Shown piece by piece: positions 1 to 10,430 of a DNA stretch of 64,000 nt. Made by a program: the position numbers and the translations under genes. The stretch is from contig ONMR01000011.1 of NCBI GenBank assembly GCA_900318995.1, positions 62,001-126,000 of the forward strand. The letters are read 5' to 3'. The notes below the pieces were generated by a model that was not told the DNA's origin, did no database searches, and saw only the letters and a list, made by a program, of their open reading frames with translations. How positions within the stretch are numbered: position 1 is the first letter of the stretch; each line of letters starts with the position of its first letter. The stretch is from an uncultured Prevotellaceae bacterium (GTDB lineage: Bacteria; Bacteroidota; Bacteroidia; Bacteroidales; Bacteroidaceae).

Positions 1-909
1 CTTGGTAGGATGAATGTTCACATCTATCGAATCGGCGGGGACTTGAAGGAACAGGAAATAGGATGGCTGCTCTCCATCGGGAACAAGTCCCTCATAAGCG
101 CTTAACACTGCCTTATGGAAATATGGATGACGCATAAAACGGCCGTTCACAAAGAAAAACTGCTTGGCACCCCTGCCTTTTACGCTATCCAGATTTGAAC
201 AGAAACCGCTAACCTTAACCACCGATGTCTCGACATCAACCGGGAGCAGACTCTCATTCATCTTTCTGCCGAACAGGTTTACTATACGTTGCTTTACGGC
301 CGATACGGGAAGTGACAAGACCTGTTCGCCCTGATGAGTAAGTTCAAAAGAGACCTCCGGATGCGCCAGGGATACGCGTTCTATCTCTGTAAGTATATGA
401 CTGAACTCCGTCTGGTTGCCTTTCAGGAATTTCCGGCGGGCAGGCACGTTATAGAACAGGTTGCGTACGGTAAAGCTGCTTCCCTTGGGACACACGCACG
501 GCTCAACCTGCTCTATCTCCGACGCTTTTATAAGCACCATGGTTCCGGTTTCACTGTCAGCTGTACGCGTCCGCAGTTCTACCTCCGAAACAGCGGCAAT
601 CGACGGCAGGGCCTCACCGCGGAAACCGAATGTGGTAAGAGAAAAAAGGTCTTCGGAATTCTGAATTTTGGATGTTGCGTGACGTTCAAATGCAATACGG
701 GCATCATCCGCTACCATTCCGCAGCCATTGTCAACAACCTGGACCGATGTGCGGCCGGCATCATTTATAATTATCCGTATATTATCAGCGCCTGCATCAA
801 CCGCATTCTCCACAAGCTCCTTGACAACCGACGAAGGACGGTTGACCACCTCACCTGCGGCAATCTGGCTTGCTACAGCCTGTGACAGAATCCTTACCTT
901 TCCCTCCAT
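1..909 (-). CDS. mutL: DNA mismatch repair protein MutL (N-terminal part, cut by window edge)
   Basis: The 303 codons visible form the GHKL ATPase half of MutL, which couples mismatch recognition by MutS to strand removal. The ATP-binding motifs are present: ELVENAVDAG at residues 31-40, DNGCGM at 60-65 and GFRGEA at 95-100. The last codons before the window edge read NIHPTK, a conserved block of the second domain. The C-terminal dimerisation/endonuclease half lies outside, so its integrity cannot be judged. The start is the ATG at 909, nine bases after the stop of the small membrane protein gene. It is the last visible gene of the recQ-guaB-envelope run, so it is probably co-transcribed with it. 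Confidence 0.96.
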   Translation of the reverse strand, partial: MEGKVRILSQAVASQIAAGEVVNRPSSVVKELVENAVDAGADNIRIIINDAGRTSVQVVDNGCGMVADDARIAFERHATSKIQNSEDLFSLTTFGFRGEALPSIAAVSEVELRTRTADSETGTMVLIKASEIEQVEPCVCPKGSSFTVRNLFYNVPARRKFLKGNQTEFSHILTEIERVSLAHPEVSFELTHQGEQVLSLPVSAVKQRIVNLFGRKMNESLLPVDVETSVVKVSGFCSNLDSVKGRGAKQFFFVNGRFMRHPYFHKAVLSAYEGLVPDGEQPSYFLFLQVPADSIDVNIHPTK

Positions 910-918
910 GACACTGTA

Positions 919-1212
919 TCAGAATATTTCTACTCCCATAAACTGCAAGAGCAATAACGTCAGGAGCACGATAGCCACAATCGCTACAGGAAAACTGATA
1001 TTTGGGCCTCCGTTCTCCTTGCGGCGCTTGAGATGTGTCGTACCCTCAATAAACTTGCCCCGAATGTTTTCAGGATTGTACTCCTCCTGTGGCAGCATAC
1101 CGAGTTCACGCTTGGCCTTTTCCTCTATTTTTGCCAGACGTTCCTTCCGCTCGTCATAGTAAATGTATTTGTGCTCAAAGCGACGCGGTTCCCGTATATT
1201 GAACATTCCCAT
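919..1212 (-). CDS. small membrane-anchored hypothetical protein
   Basis: A 97-residue protein not assigned to a named family. It has a charged, probably helical N-terminal two thirds (rich in R, K and E at residues 8-37) and one hydrophobic segment at about residues 73-92 close to the C-terminus, giving a tail-anchored topology. It sits three bases after the OstA-like gene and nine bases before mutL. I believe a short protein at this position recurs in Bacteroides genomes, but that is recollection, not a search. The context suggests a small envelope role; no function can be claimed. Confidence 0.8.
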   Translation of the reverse strand: MGMFNIREPRRFEHKYIYYDERKERLAKIEEKAKRELGMLPQEEYNPENIRGKFIEGTTHLKRRKENGGPNISFPVAIVAIVLLTLLLLQFMGVEIF

Positions 1213-1215
1213 ATC

Positions 1216-2874
1216 TTACCTGTTTCTTCTTCTGTCTAATGATGGAAGTGGCACCTCCTTTGTGGAATTACTCTTCTTAAGCTGTTCTTCGACACGCTTT
1301 CCCCTCCAGTAGAACACATCCTCGGCATCAATCGGCCTGATCCTCTCCAGCCATTGGAAATTGGGCAGGTACATTTTCTTCTCATCTATCTTTTCCATGG
1401 GGTACATCACTCCGTTGGAATGGTTGTAGACTACTATCTGGTTTACTGCCCGCATCTTGAAATATACAGTCAGGAAAGAAGCCTCGGTCGTATTCATTCC
1501 AATCATAGCCGAGTCTCCGTCCAGAGGATAGAACACCGCCTGGACATTACCCTCAACATCCGCCTTGTCTATATCTCCGTTTTTGAAGTAAGCTTTCATC
1601 TCACGCCCTCCGATCTGGTTATAGTGGACGGTATCGTTCATTTGGACAAACAGAGCCTGACCTATGACATGAGCCCAATCAATAGTACTGTCATTCATGT
1701 AGAAAATAATCTTTTCACCAAGCACCTGCTGGTCTTCGCTCCATACTATGGGATCACGGAACAGTGTGAGGCTGGAGTCTGCAGTGGTAAATACCATTGA
1801 GTCTGCCACCATCTGCATATCTGTTCTGAAAGCACGAACCTTATTGAAACCTCGCATCTGGCGCTCAATGACCGTATCGCCTGCCTCATTGTAGAAAGTC
1901 ACCAGCCTGAATGTATCGGCATGTACAAAAAGGCTGTCTCCTGTAGAATATTCTATCAGAAGGGCCTTGCCTGTTACAACGGCCGAATCATTCTCCTGAT
2001 TGTAATAGACATATTCGCCATGAACGTCTATCTTATCCTTATAGTTGTTTATTATCACATCGCCGAAACCTTCCATACGGCCCAGGTCCCGGTCATAGAT
2101 AATGCTGTCACCGGTCATCCGGTTCTCACCGCTGTTCTGGTCTACAACCGACCTGTCCAGAAGCACAGCGCTCTTGGATTCTGTATTGAACCTGCCGTGA
2201 CTGGTATTTATAACATTGTCCTCATTCACAATTGTAGCCGGACTGTTCAGAAAGGCTATATGGGTATCAGTGTTATAATGCAACGTATCGGTTGTGAGCG
2301 TATAGTCGGGACTTTCCATAGAAACGCCGTCCATAAAGACCGACATCTTGGTATTGGTATCAAGCTGACCGTACTCCGATATCAGGGTACTCTCCTCATC
2401 CAGCAACGACCCGCCGTCAAAGAACCATCCCAAGCCAGTATTCCGGTCATAATTGAGACGATCGGTCAGCAGTATCATTGTACGGTTCTCAAGCCTTACA
2501 TTATCCTTGACACGCAACAGTCTGGTATTACCGTCATAAAAGAGCGAATCCCCGTACAGGAACAGCGTATCGCCCTGCTCTACACGGACATTATGATATG
2601 CATCAAAAGAATTACGTTCTTTATAGAAAAGGGCACTGTCACAATACAGATACATACTGTCGTGTCTTAACACCACATTACCCATCAGACGTTGGGCGTC
2701 AGGATTTACATACTCCTCATAACGGATAAGGTCCGCATTCAGCAAATAAACGTAATCGGTATCCACAGGCTCAGTCCCGGCCTGAACGGCAGGAACGGCA
2801 TCCACATCTTGTGCATGGGCCGAAGCCATGCAAAGGATGATACAGAACAGGGATATAAGCCTGATTCTTGACAT
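1216..2874 (-). CDS. OstA-like (LptA-fold) LPS transport/assembly protein
   Basis: A 552-residue secreted protein with a signal peptide at about residues 1-21 ending AHAQ. The body is a long series of beta-strand repeats of the OstA/LptA type, with many short D-S/T-hydrophobic strands such as DSLFYDGN and GDSIIYDRD. LptA-fold proteins bridge LPS from the inner-membrane LptBFG complex to LptD; in Bacteroidetes this long OstA-like form is considered the counterpart. It follows the SurA-like gene by ten bases and belongs to the envelope block. LptB is encoded elsewhere in the window (13.9 kb). Whether this protein is periplasmic or partly in the outer membrane cannot be told from the sequence. 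Confidence 0.85.
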   Translation of the reverse strand: MSRIRLISLFCIILCMASAHAQDVDAVPAVQAGTEPVDTDYVYLLNADLIRYEEYVNPDAQRLMGNVVLRHDSMYLYCDSALFYKERNSFDAYHNVRVEQGDTLFLYGDSLFYDGNTRLLRVKDNVRLENRTMILLTDRLNYDRNTGLGWFFDGGSLLDEESTLISEYGQLDTNTKMSVFMDGVSMESPDYTLTTDTLHYNTDTHIAFLNSPATIVNEDNVINTSHGRFNTESKSAVLLDRSVVDQNSGENRMTGDSIIYDRDLGRMEGFGDVIINNYKDKIDVHGEYVYYNQENDSAVVTGKALLIEYSTGDSLFVHADTFRLVTFYNEAGDTVIERQMRGFNKVRAFRTDMQMVADSMVFTTADSSLTLFRDPIVWSEDQQVLGEKIIFYMNDSTIDWAHVIGQALFVQMNDTVHYNQIGGREMKAYFKNGDIDKADVEGNVQAVFYPLDGDSAMIGMNTTEASFLTVYFKMRAVNQIVVYNHSNGVMYPMEKIDEKKMYLPNFQWLERIRPIDAEDVFYWRGKRVEEQLKKSNSTKEVPLPSLDRRRNR

Positions 2875-2884
2875 ACCTTACGCT

Positions 2885-4261
2885 TTACTTCTTCCCCCAG
2901 CCGGGATAGACAAAATCACAGTCGTTCCAACCCTCACTTATCCTTACGTAAGTTGTACGCTGTTTTTCCTGAATCCACTTGACAAGAGTTTCCTGCTGAC
3001 GGATTGAGGTGACCATTTCATAGAGGATGTCGTAATCATCAGCCATTGTTGCCTTGTGCCCGTTTATCTTGTTCTTAAGAAGCACTATGGCGCAGGTAGT
3101 CTTGCCGTTCGACTCATTCCGCAAGACAAAGGGATCGGATATCTCACCCACATGCATCCGGTCAATCACCTTGGCCACATCGGCAGGCAACTGCTGCATC
3201 TCAAACTTGGATACGCCGGGGACAGAAGGATCAGGACGGTAAGTCATAAGTCCTTTGTTGTTCCTGGTGTTCTTGTCTTCAGAAAAAGCAGAGACATAGA
3301 ATTCAAACGAATGGTTTCCGCTCCGGATATCATTGGCTATGGAATCAAGGCGTTCCAGACACTTGTTTACGCTTTCCATCGGAATACGGGGCTTACGCAG
3401 TATATGACGCACACGGACACGGTCTCCAAGGCGTTCCACGAACTGGAGAATATGGAAGCCGTATTCAGTCTCCACAATCTTGGATATTCTGGAGGGATCG
3501 GTCATATTGAAAGCTACGGCAGAGAATTCGGGAACCATCTCTCCGCGGCCGAAGAAACCTACATCACCACCCTTACTGGCCGATCCCGGATCTTCGGAAT
3601 ACATCCTGGCCAGAGTGGAGAATGAAACATCACCTGACTGTACGCGGTCAATGTAATCACGCAGTTCGCTCTTGACGGCATCTATCTCTTCCTGAGGGAT
3701 GACCGGATCAATGGTTATTATCTGCACTTCGACCTGGGTCCTTATATCTGGAATCTCACTGGCTGGCATATCCTTGATATAGCGTCGCACTTCGGCCGGA
3801 GTGACCTTGACCTTGGACATAATCTTTTTACGTACTTCACTGATGGTATATTGCTGACGGTAAGTCTCCAACAGACGGTTACGGATCTGTTCGATCGTCA
3901 TGCCATTGTAATGCTCCATAAGCTTCTCTTCAGAGCCCGCTTTGTTTATACGTTCCTTGAGTTCATAATCTACCGACGATATCACGTCATCATCAGTAAT
4001 GATAATACTGTCCAACTCGGCCTGATTCAGAAACAGTTTGTTTACAGCAATCTGCTCAGGGATGATGCAATAAGGATCACCCTCCCACTGGATTCCCTCC
4101 ATCTGGGCTTCAAGACGGGCCTCCTCCACTTCGGACTTGTAGATGGCCTCATCACCAACCACCCAGACAATCTCATCTATCACGTTGTTCTGTGCCTCAC
4201 TTACTACACACTGAAGCGACAGGGCGATAAACGCAAAAATACCGTATAATGTTTTTTTCAT
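2885..4261 (-). CDS. SurA-like periplasmic peptidylprolyl isomerase/chaperone
   Basis: 458 residues with a signal peptide (about 1-24, ending SEAQ), an N-terminal SurA-like chaperone region (about 27-160) and two parvulin domains: one at about 178-277 (YSEDPGSASKGGDVGFFGRG is typical of PpiC) and a second starting near VRVRHIL at 282-288. This matches SurA, which escorts unfolded outer membrane proteins, including LptD, to the BAM complex. Its ATG lies in a 4-base overlap with the upstream lipoprotein gene, suggesting translational coupling. It is the third of three consecutive parvulin-type genes and the one closest in layout to E. coli SurA. Confidence 0.92.
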   Translation of the reverse strand: MKKTLYGIFAFIALSLQCVVSEAQNNVIDEIVWVVGDEAIYKSEVEEARLEAQMEGIQWEGDPYCIIPEQIAVNKLFLNQAELDSIIITDDDVISSVDYELKERINKAGSEEKLMEHYNGMTIEQIRNRLLETYRQQYTISEVRKKIMSKVKVTPAEVRRYIKDMPASEIPDIRTQVEVQIITIDPVIPQEEIDAVKSELRDYIDRVQSGDVSFSTLARMYSEDPGSASKGGDVGFFGRGEMVPEFSAVAFNMTDPSRISKIVETEYGFHILQFVERLGDRVRVRHILRKPRIPMESVNKCLERLDSIANDIRSGNHSFEFYVSAFSEDKNTRNNKGLMTYRPDPSVPGVSKFEMQQLPADVAKVIDRMHVGEISDPFVLRNESNGKTTCAIVLLKNKINGHKATMADDYDILYEMVTSIRQQETLVKWIQEKQRTTYVRISEGWNDCDFVYPGWGKK

Positions 4262-5157
4262 TTCCTTTTATTTTGATGAAACGTGATCCTTCCCTTTTCC
4301 AATGCCGCATCATAGAGATCCTCCTTGATTTTCCTCATATAAGACACCTCGTTGCTGTTTATAAGAAGACCGAGAATCCTGTTGCGGGCATGTTCCAGAG
4401 GTTCAATTCCGCCCTTGGGAACAAACTCACTGATATTGAGAAGATATATGTTTTCCTCATCCTTGAATTCAAAACTATGTTCATCCTTGAGTAATGACTC
4501 TAAAGGTTGGTCAAGCGCAGGAAGCAGTATTTCAATTTCAGCCACACTGCGCCAATAATCATAGAAGAACTCGCATCGGCCTGCATTCCTGATACAGTAT
4601 TTCTCTATCTCCTCAAAAGACTCATCATCCATCTGAGTGTAGAGTTTCCTTATGTCAGACAAGTCATGTGACCTGTTGGATATCTTGAGCAGCAATCCCT
4701 TGACTAGAGACTCATCCAATACAAAAAGCCGCTGATTGTCATTATAGAACTGTTCAATCTCATCCTGAGATATCTCCGATGAGAATTTCTGCTCGATTAG
4801 TCTACGCTGATACTCATGCTCGAACAATGAACGACGGTAGTTCTCCACCAGACGGTCTATATCCTTGGTATCAGGGATATTGCGTTTTGCATTCTGATAA
4901 AAAAGCACATCCTGTGCCCAATTCCTGATATAACGCTCTGCAAACAGGGTACTGTCGGCTTCTGACAAGCCTAAAGGCAGTACCTGTTTGATATCCTCGG
5001 CATACAGGATATCTGTCCCTATCTCAACCAACGGAGTCTTGCCGTACACATAATCCGTCACATTCTTGTTCCACTTGCAGGAGACTGCGGCAACCGTCGA
5101 TATGGTCACCAGGAACCACATCACAAAACCGGGAAATGACAGACTATGCTTTTTCAT
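4258..5157 (-). CDS. parvulin-family lipoprotein, isomerase domain degenerate
   Basis: 299 residues. The N-terminus is a lipoprotein signal with the lipobox AAVSC, so Cys27 would be lipidated. The rest resembles the SurA/PpiC chaperone family (helical region about 80-150 with EISQDEIEQFYNDN), but I do not see the Gly-rich PpiC core (SxDxGSxxxGGDLG-like), so it may act as a chaperone without isomerase activity. It is between two clear parvulins, two bases after one and overlapping the other by four. The assignment rests on context and weak motif similarity. Confidence 0.75.
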   Translation of the reverse strand: MKKHSLSFPGFVMWFLVTISTVAAVSCKWNKNVTDYVYGKTPLVEIGTDILYAEDIKQVLPLGLSEADSTLFAERYIRNWAQDVLFYQNAKRNIPDTKDIDRLVENYRRSLFEHEYQRRLIEQKFSSEISQDEIEQFYNDNQRLFVLDESLVKGLLLKISNRSHDLSDIRKLYTQMDDESFEEIEKYCIRNAGRCEFFYDYWRSVAEIEILLPALDQPLESLLKDEHSFEFKDEENIYLLNISEFVPKGGIEPLEHARNRILGLLINSNEVSYMRKIKEDLYDAALEKGRITFHQNKRK

Positions 5158-5159
5158 CG

Positions 5160-6593
5160 TTAGTCAAGACTCACCTTATTCAGGACTTTACGATATACCG
5201 TATACTTGTATTTTTTGCGCAGTTTCTTAACCCATTCCTTTTCAAGGTGATTCTGGTAATCCTCCAGTACCTTGTCGGCTACATCGTCAATACATTCAGG
5301 AGCTTTGATTGTCTTGCCTATCACATTGACGTAGGGAAAGTTCTTCATGGGTGAATAATCGCCCACTCCGAACACGATCTTGTCGACATACTCATTCTGG
5401 CCCTTGCTGAATATACTGGTTTCCTGGTTCCCCCTCATCACACGCAGAGATATTTTACCGTTCCTGTTGAACGATACCAGAGTATCCACCCAATGGTTGA
5501 TATCAAGGCTGCTTACAGCACTCTCCGCTTCATGGAATACATTCTCATCCTTGCAGAAGAAAACCATACCTTTGAAACGTGGTTCGTCAAAACGGTACTT
5601 GCGCCTGTTGGACTTGAACCACTTCTGCATACCCTCCTTGTCATTGGCGGCCTTTTCCCATACCAGACGATTGCTGATTTCAAACATAAGCAACCCGTCA
5701 TAATACTCTTTTGAGATAAGTCCGAATTGGGGCTCCAACTCTTCAAGAAGGCTGTCCATGCGTGCCACTGCGGCTTCGCCCTCAAGGTTCCAACCATAAC
5801 GTTCCGAATAGGACTCTGCCTTGCGCACTGCAGCTTCATTATAGAAACCGTTCTCCTGAAGCCAATCATAAATATCCTGACGATTGTCTTCAAATGACCC
5901 CAGATCACGATGGTCGAGTGCATTGAGCATTACCGGAACGCCATCCACCGTGAAAGGCCTGGTATACTCACCGACTTTCATTTTGAAAGCCACATCGCTC
6001 ATCTCATGAGGCAGACGGTCTTTAGAGACCCATCCCATAATACCCCCGCCCGATGCATAATTGTCATTCGAGTACTTCTTGGCCAGATCCATGAAATCCT
6101 CTCCATTCTCAAGGCACCTGTAGAGAGAATCCATAAGGGCCATACTTGCCCTGAAAGCATTATAGCTGTCATCTTCAGGGAAAGCCGATATCACACCCAG
6201 CAACAGAAAACCCTCTGTGCCGACTGAAATCAAAGACTGCTCATATGCTTCACGGGCCGTTTCCTCCAGGAAAAGTGAATCCAGTTCATACTCCTGTGCC
6301 TGCATGCTGCGATATCCGCTATACTCACTGATAAAGGATTCCGTCTTGTCAATTCCCTCATCTTTTGCAGCCTCAACCTTCAGCTTGTAGTTAAGATAGA
6401 GGTTGGCATATTCGGCAACGGTTTTCTTTGTAACAGGCTCTGAATTGTTGTTCCTTTTGTAGAAATAAACGAATTCGGAAAGAGGCACATCCGTTCCGTT
6501 TACCGTCATGACCACAGGGTCATCAACCTGCGCGAAGAACGGTATGCAGATAATGGAAGAAACCAGGAATAAGAGAAAACGTTTCATAAGCAT
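5160..6593 (-). CDS. periplasmic peptidylprolyl isomerase (PpiC/parvulin type)
   Basis: 477 residues with a signal peptide at about 1-22 (ending FFAQ). A parvulin domain spans about 129-230, with the signature YSNDNYASGGGIMGWVSKD and the following hydrophobic strand VAFKMKVGEY. The region after it (about 290-470) is a second, less recognisable half. Two possible ATG codons lie two codons apart (6593 and 6587). It follows guaB by 15 bases and heads the three-gene chaperone set serving outer membrane protein assembly. Exact client specificity is unknown. Confidence 0.88.
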   Translation of the reverse strand: MLMKRFLLFLVSSIICIPFFAQVDDPVVMTVNGTDVPLSEFVYFYKRNNNSEPVTKKTVAEYANLYLNYKLKVEAAKDEGIDKTESFISEYSGYRSMQAQEYELDSLFLEETAREAYEQSLISVGTEGFLLLGVISAFPEDDSYNAFRASMALMDSLYRCLENGEDFMDLAKKYSNDNYASGGGIMGWVSKDRLPHEMSDVAFKMKVGEYTRPFTVDGVPVMLNALDHRDLGSFEDNRQDIYDWLQENGFYNEAAVRKAESYSERYGWNLEGEAAVARMDSLLEELEPQFGLISKEYYDGLLMFEISNRLVWEKAANDKEGMQKWFKSNRRKYRFDEPRFKGMVFFCKDENVFHEAESAVSSLDINHWVDTLVSFNRNGKISLRVMRGNQETSIFSKGQNEYVDKIVFGVGDYSPMKNFPYVNVIGKTIKAPECIDDVADKVLEDYQNHLEKEWVKKLRKKYKYTVYRKVLNKVSLD

Positions 6594-6608
6594 ACTGTTT
6601 AGATTCAG

Positions 6609-8099
<1,491 letters not shown>

Positions 8100-10280
8100 T
8101 TAATTACCCATTTCAGATATGAACTTTATACGAACCAGACGTATCTCCTCCTCGCTGTAATCATCACCCAACTCATCTATGGCATCATCGATTGAATCGC
8201 TCTCGGACTCTCTGAAGTACTCATAAATGTCCTCCGAACGGTCCTCATCCATGACGCTGTCTATGAAATAGTCTATGTTAAGCTTTGTACCGGAATAGAC
8301 GATGGCCTCTATCTCGGTCAGCAGCTCGTCAAAATCAATACCCTTGCTTATGGCTATGTCATCCAGGGCCACCTTCATGTCGATGCTCTGGATTATGCTC
8401 ACTTTAAGTTTTGATTTATTGGCAACCGTACGTACCCGCAAATCCTCAGGACGCTCTATCTCATTCTCTTCAACATGACGCTTGATAAGATCAATGAAAT
8501 CCTGTCCGTAACGTTTGGCCTTGCCGGCTCCCACACCCGGTATGTTCTGGAGTTCATCCATTGTAACGGGATAGGTGGTGGCCATTGCCTCGAGCGAAGG
8601 ATCCTGGAATATCACATAAGGCGGAAGCTGAAGATGCTTTGAAATCTTCTTGCGCAGGTCCTTGAGCATTGAATAGAGTTCAGGATCTACAGCAAACGAT
8701 CCTCCTCCGCGCATCGGACCTTCAGTCTCCTCGTCTTCAAACTCCTTATCCTCCACAATCATGAAAGATTTGGGGTTCTTCAGGAAATCACGGCCCTCGT
8801 CGGTCAGTTTCAGAAGCCCGTAGTTCTCGACATCCTTCTTGATGTATCCGGCTATCAGGGCCTGACGGATTACTGCATTCCACGTCTTCTCCTCCTCATC
8901 GGATCCGGAGCCGAATGCTTCAAGATCATCATGCATGTGATCCGTTATCTCCGATGTCTCCTTGCCCATAAGCATGTCAATTATGTAATCGGCCTTGAAA
9001 TTCTCCTTCACAGCAAGAATACACTCCAAAACCGTCTCCAGAAGCTGCTGTGCCTCAACCCTCTTTTTGGGATTCAGACAGTTGTCGCAGTTTCCGCAGT
9101 TTTCCTCCTCATAGTTCTCGCCGAAATAGTGCAGCAGCAGTTTACGGCGGCATACCGATGACTCACAATACGCTGTAGTCTCAGCCAGCAGCTGGCGGCC
9201 TATATCCTGTTCTGCCAAAGGCTTGCCCTCAAGGAATTTCTCAAGTTTCTGGACATCCTTGCTGTTATAGAATGCTATGCACTGACCCTCTCCGCCGTCA
9301 CGTCCGGCACGACCTGTCTCCTGATAGTAACCTTCAAGGCTTTTGGGAATGTCATAATGGATCACGTAGCGGACATCTGGCTTGTCAATACCCATTCCGA
9401 ATGCTATGGTAGCCACTATCACGTCAATTTTCTCCATTATAAAGGCATCCTGAGTCTTGCTGCGTGCGGCTGCCTCCATTCCGGCATGATATGCCATGGC
9501 CGATATATCGTTTGCCTGGAGTATCTCCGCCAGTTCCTCAACTTTCTTGCGGGATAGGCAGTATATGATACCGGACTTTCCGGGATTGGACTTTATGAAC
9601 CTTATGATATCCTTGTCTACATTCTTGGTCTTGGGCCTTACCTCATAGTACAGGTTCGGACGGTTGAACGACGACTTGAAGTCCTTGGCATCCTGAATGC
9701 CCAGATTCTTCTTGATATCGTCACGCACCTTGTTGGTGGCTGTAGCTGTAAGGGCTATTATCGGCGCTATTCCTATTTCCTTTACTATATCCCTGATCTT
9801 GCGGTACTCGGGACGGAAATCATGTCCCCATTCCGATATGCAGTGAGCCTCATCTATTGCATAGAAAGATATCTTTATCTTTTTGAGGAAATCAACATTC
9901 TCTTCTTTGGTGAGTGATTCAGGAGCAACATACAGAAGCTTGGTCTTACCTTCCAGGATATCGGCTTTTACAAGGTCTATGGAGGTCTTGCTCAGTGACG
10001 AATTGATAAAATGGGCAATACCGTCCTCCTCGCCCAGGTTGCGCATGGCATCTACCTGATTCTTCATGAGAGCTATCAGGGGGGAAATCACTATTGCGGT
10101 ACCATCCATCACAAGTGCGGGAAGCTGATAGCAGAGAGACTTTCCGCCTCCGGTTGGCATCAGCACGAACGTGTCGTTACCAGCCAACAGATTACGTATG
10201 ATAGCCTCCTGGTCTCCCTTGAAAGTATCGAAGCCGAAATGGACTTTCAGGATTTCTGACAGATTAACGTCTTTTGCCAT
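8100..10280 (-). CDS. recQ: ATP-dependent DNA helicase RecQ
   Basis: 726 residues. The helicase core has Walker A MPTGGGKS at 41-48, the DEAH box (AIDEAHCISEWGHD) and motif VI QETGRAGRDG. The RQC zinc-binding region carries four cysteines (the last in CGNCDNC), and an HRDC domain with NIPGVGAGKAKRYG lies in the C-terminal third. An acidic C-terminal region of about 100 residues follows the HRDC domain. RecQ unwinds branched DNA with 3'-5' polarity in recombination and fork repair. It heads the long minus-strand run, with a good promoter upstream (box at 10326-10333). Confidence 0.97.
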   Translation of the reverse strand: MAKDVNLSEILKVHFGFDTFKGDQEAIIRNLLAGNDTFVLMPTGGGKSLCYQLPALVMDGTAIVISPLIALMKNQVDAMRNLGEEDGIAHFINSSLSKTSIDLVKADILEGKTKLLYVAPESLTKEENVDFLKKIKISFYAIDEAHCISEWGHDFRPEYRKIRDIVKEIGIAPIIALTATATNKVRDDIKKNLGIQDAKDFKSSFNRPNLYYEVRPKTKNVDKDIIRFIKSNPGKSGIIYCLSRKKVEELAEILQANDISAMAYHAGMEAAARSKTQDAFIMEKIDVIVATIAFGMGIDKPDVRYVIHYDIPKSLEGYYQETGRAGRDGGEGQCIAFYNSKDVQKLEKFLEGKPLAEQDIGRQLLAETTAYCESSVCRRKLLLHYFGENYEEENCGNCDNCLNPKKRVEAQQLLETVLECILAVKENFKADYIIDMLMGKETSEITDHMHDDLEAFGSGSDEEEKTWNAVIRQALIAGYIKKDVENYGLLKLTDEGRDFLKNPKSFMIVEDKEFEDEETEGPMRGGGSFAVDPELYSMLKDLRKKISKHLQLPPYVIFQDPSLEAMATTYPVTMDELQNIPGVGAGKAKRYGQDFIDLIKRHVEENEIERPEDLRVRTVANKSKLKVSIIQSIDMKVALDDIAISKGIDFDELLTEIEAIVYSGTKLNIDYFIDSVMDEDRSEDIYEYFRESESDSIDDAIDELGDDYSEEEIRLVRIKFISEMGN

Positions 10281-10325
10281 ACAAAAAATAATAAAACAAC
10301 CATTCTATCTCAAGAGATAGAAAAA

Positions 10326-10357
10326 CAAAGTTAAGTACAAGAAATTCATTCTTGCAA
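10326..10357 (-). promoter_or_regulatory. recQ promoter, Bacteroidetes type
   Basis: On the minus strand TAACTTTG (10333 to 10326) fits the -7 consensus TAnnTTTG, and TTG (10357 to 10355) lies 21 bases upstream as the -33 element. The predicted start of transcription near 10321 gives a leader of about 40 bases before the recQ ATG at 10280. Confidence 0.75.
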
Positions 10358-10392
10358 ACTTTTTACTAAAAAAAACTGCAAAAATATTTAAT

Positions 10393-10411
10393 AAAAACGC
10401 CCTTGAGGGGC
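10393..10411 (-). terminator. clpX terminator
   Basis: On the minus strand a GCCC/GGGC hairpin (10411 to 10399) is followed by a T-rich tract, about 20 bases after the clpX stop. It separates tig-clpP-clpX from recQ. The stem is short, so termination may be partial. Confidence 0.6.
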
Positions 10412-10430
10412 AAGGACTACTGATAGGCCG

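Noticed and set aside
334..885. 183-codon plus-strand frame opposite mutL
   Set aside because: The minus strand carries the full set of MutL ATPase motifs; the plus frame is a shadow.
1921..2670. 249-codon open frame opposite the OstA-like gene
   Set aside because: Shadow frame; the composition follows from the beta-strand repeats on the minus strand.
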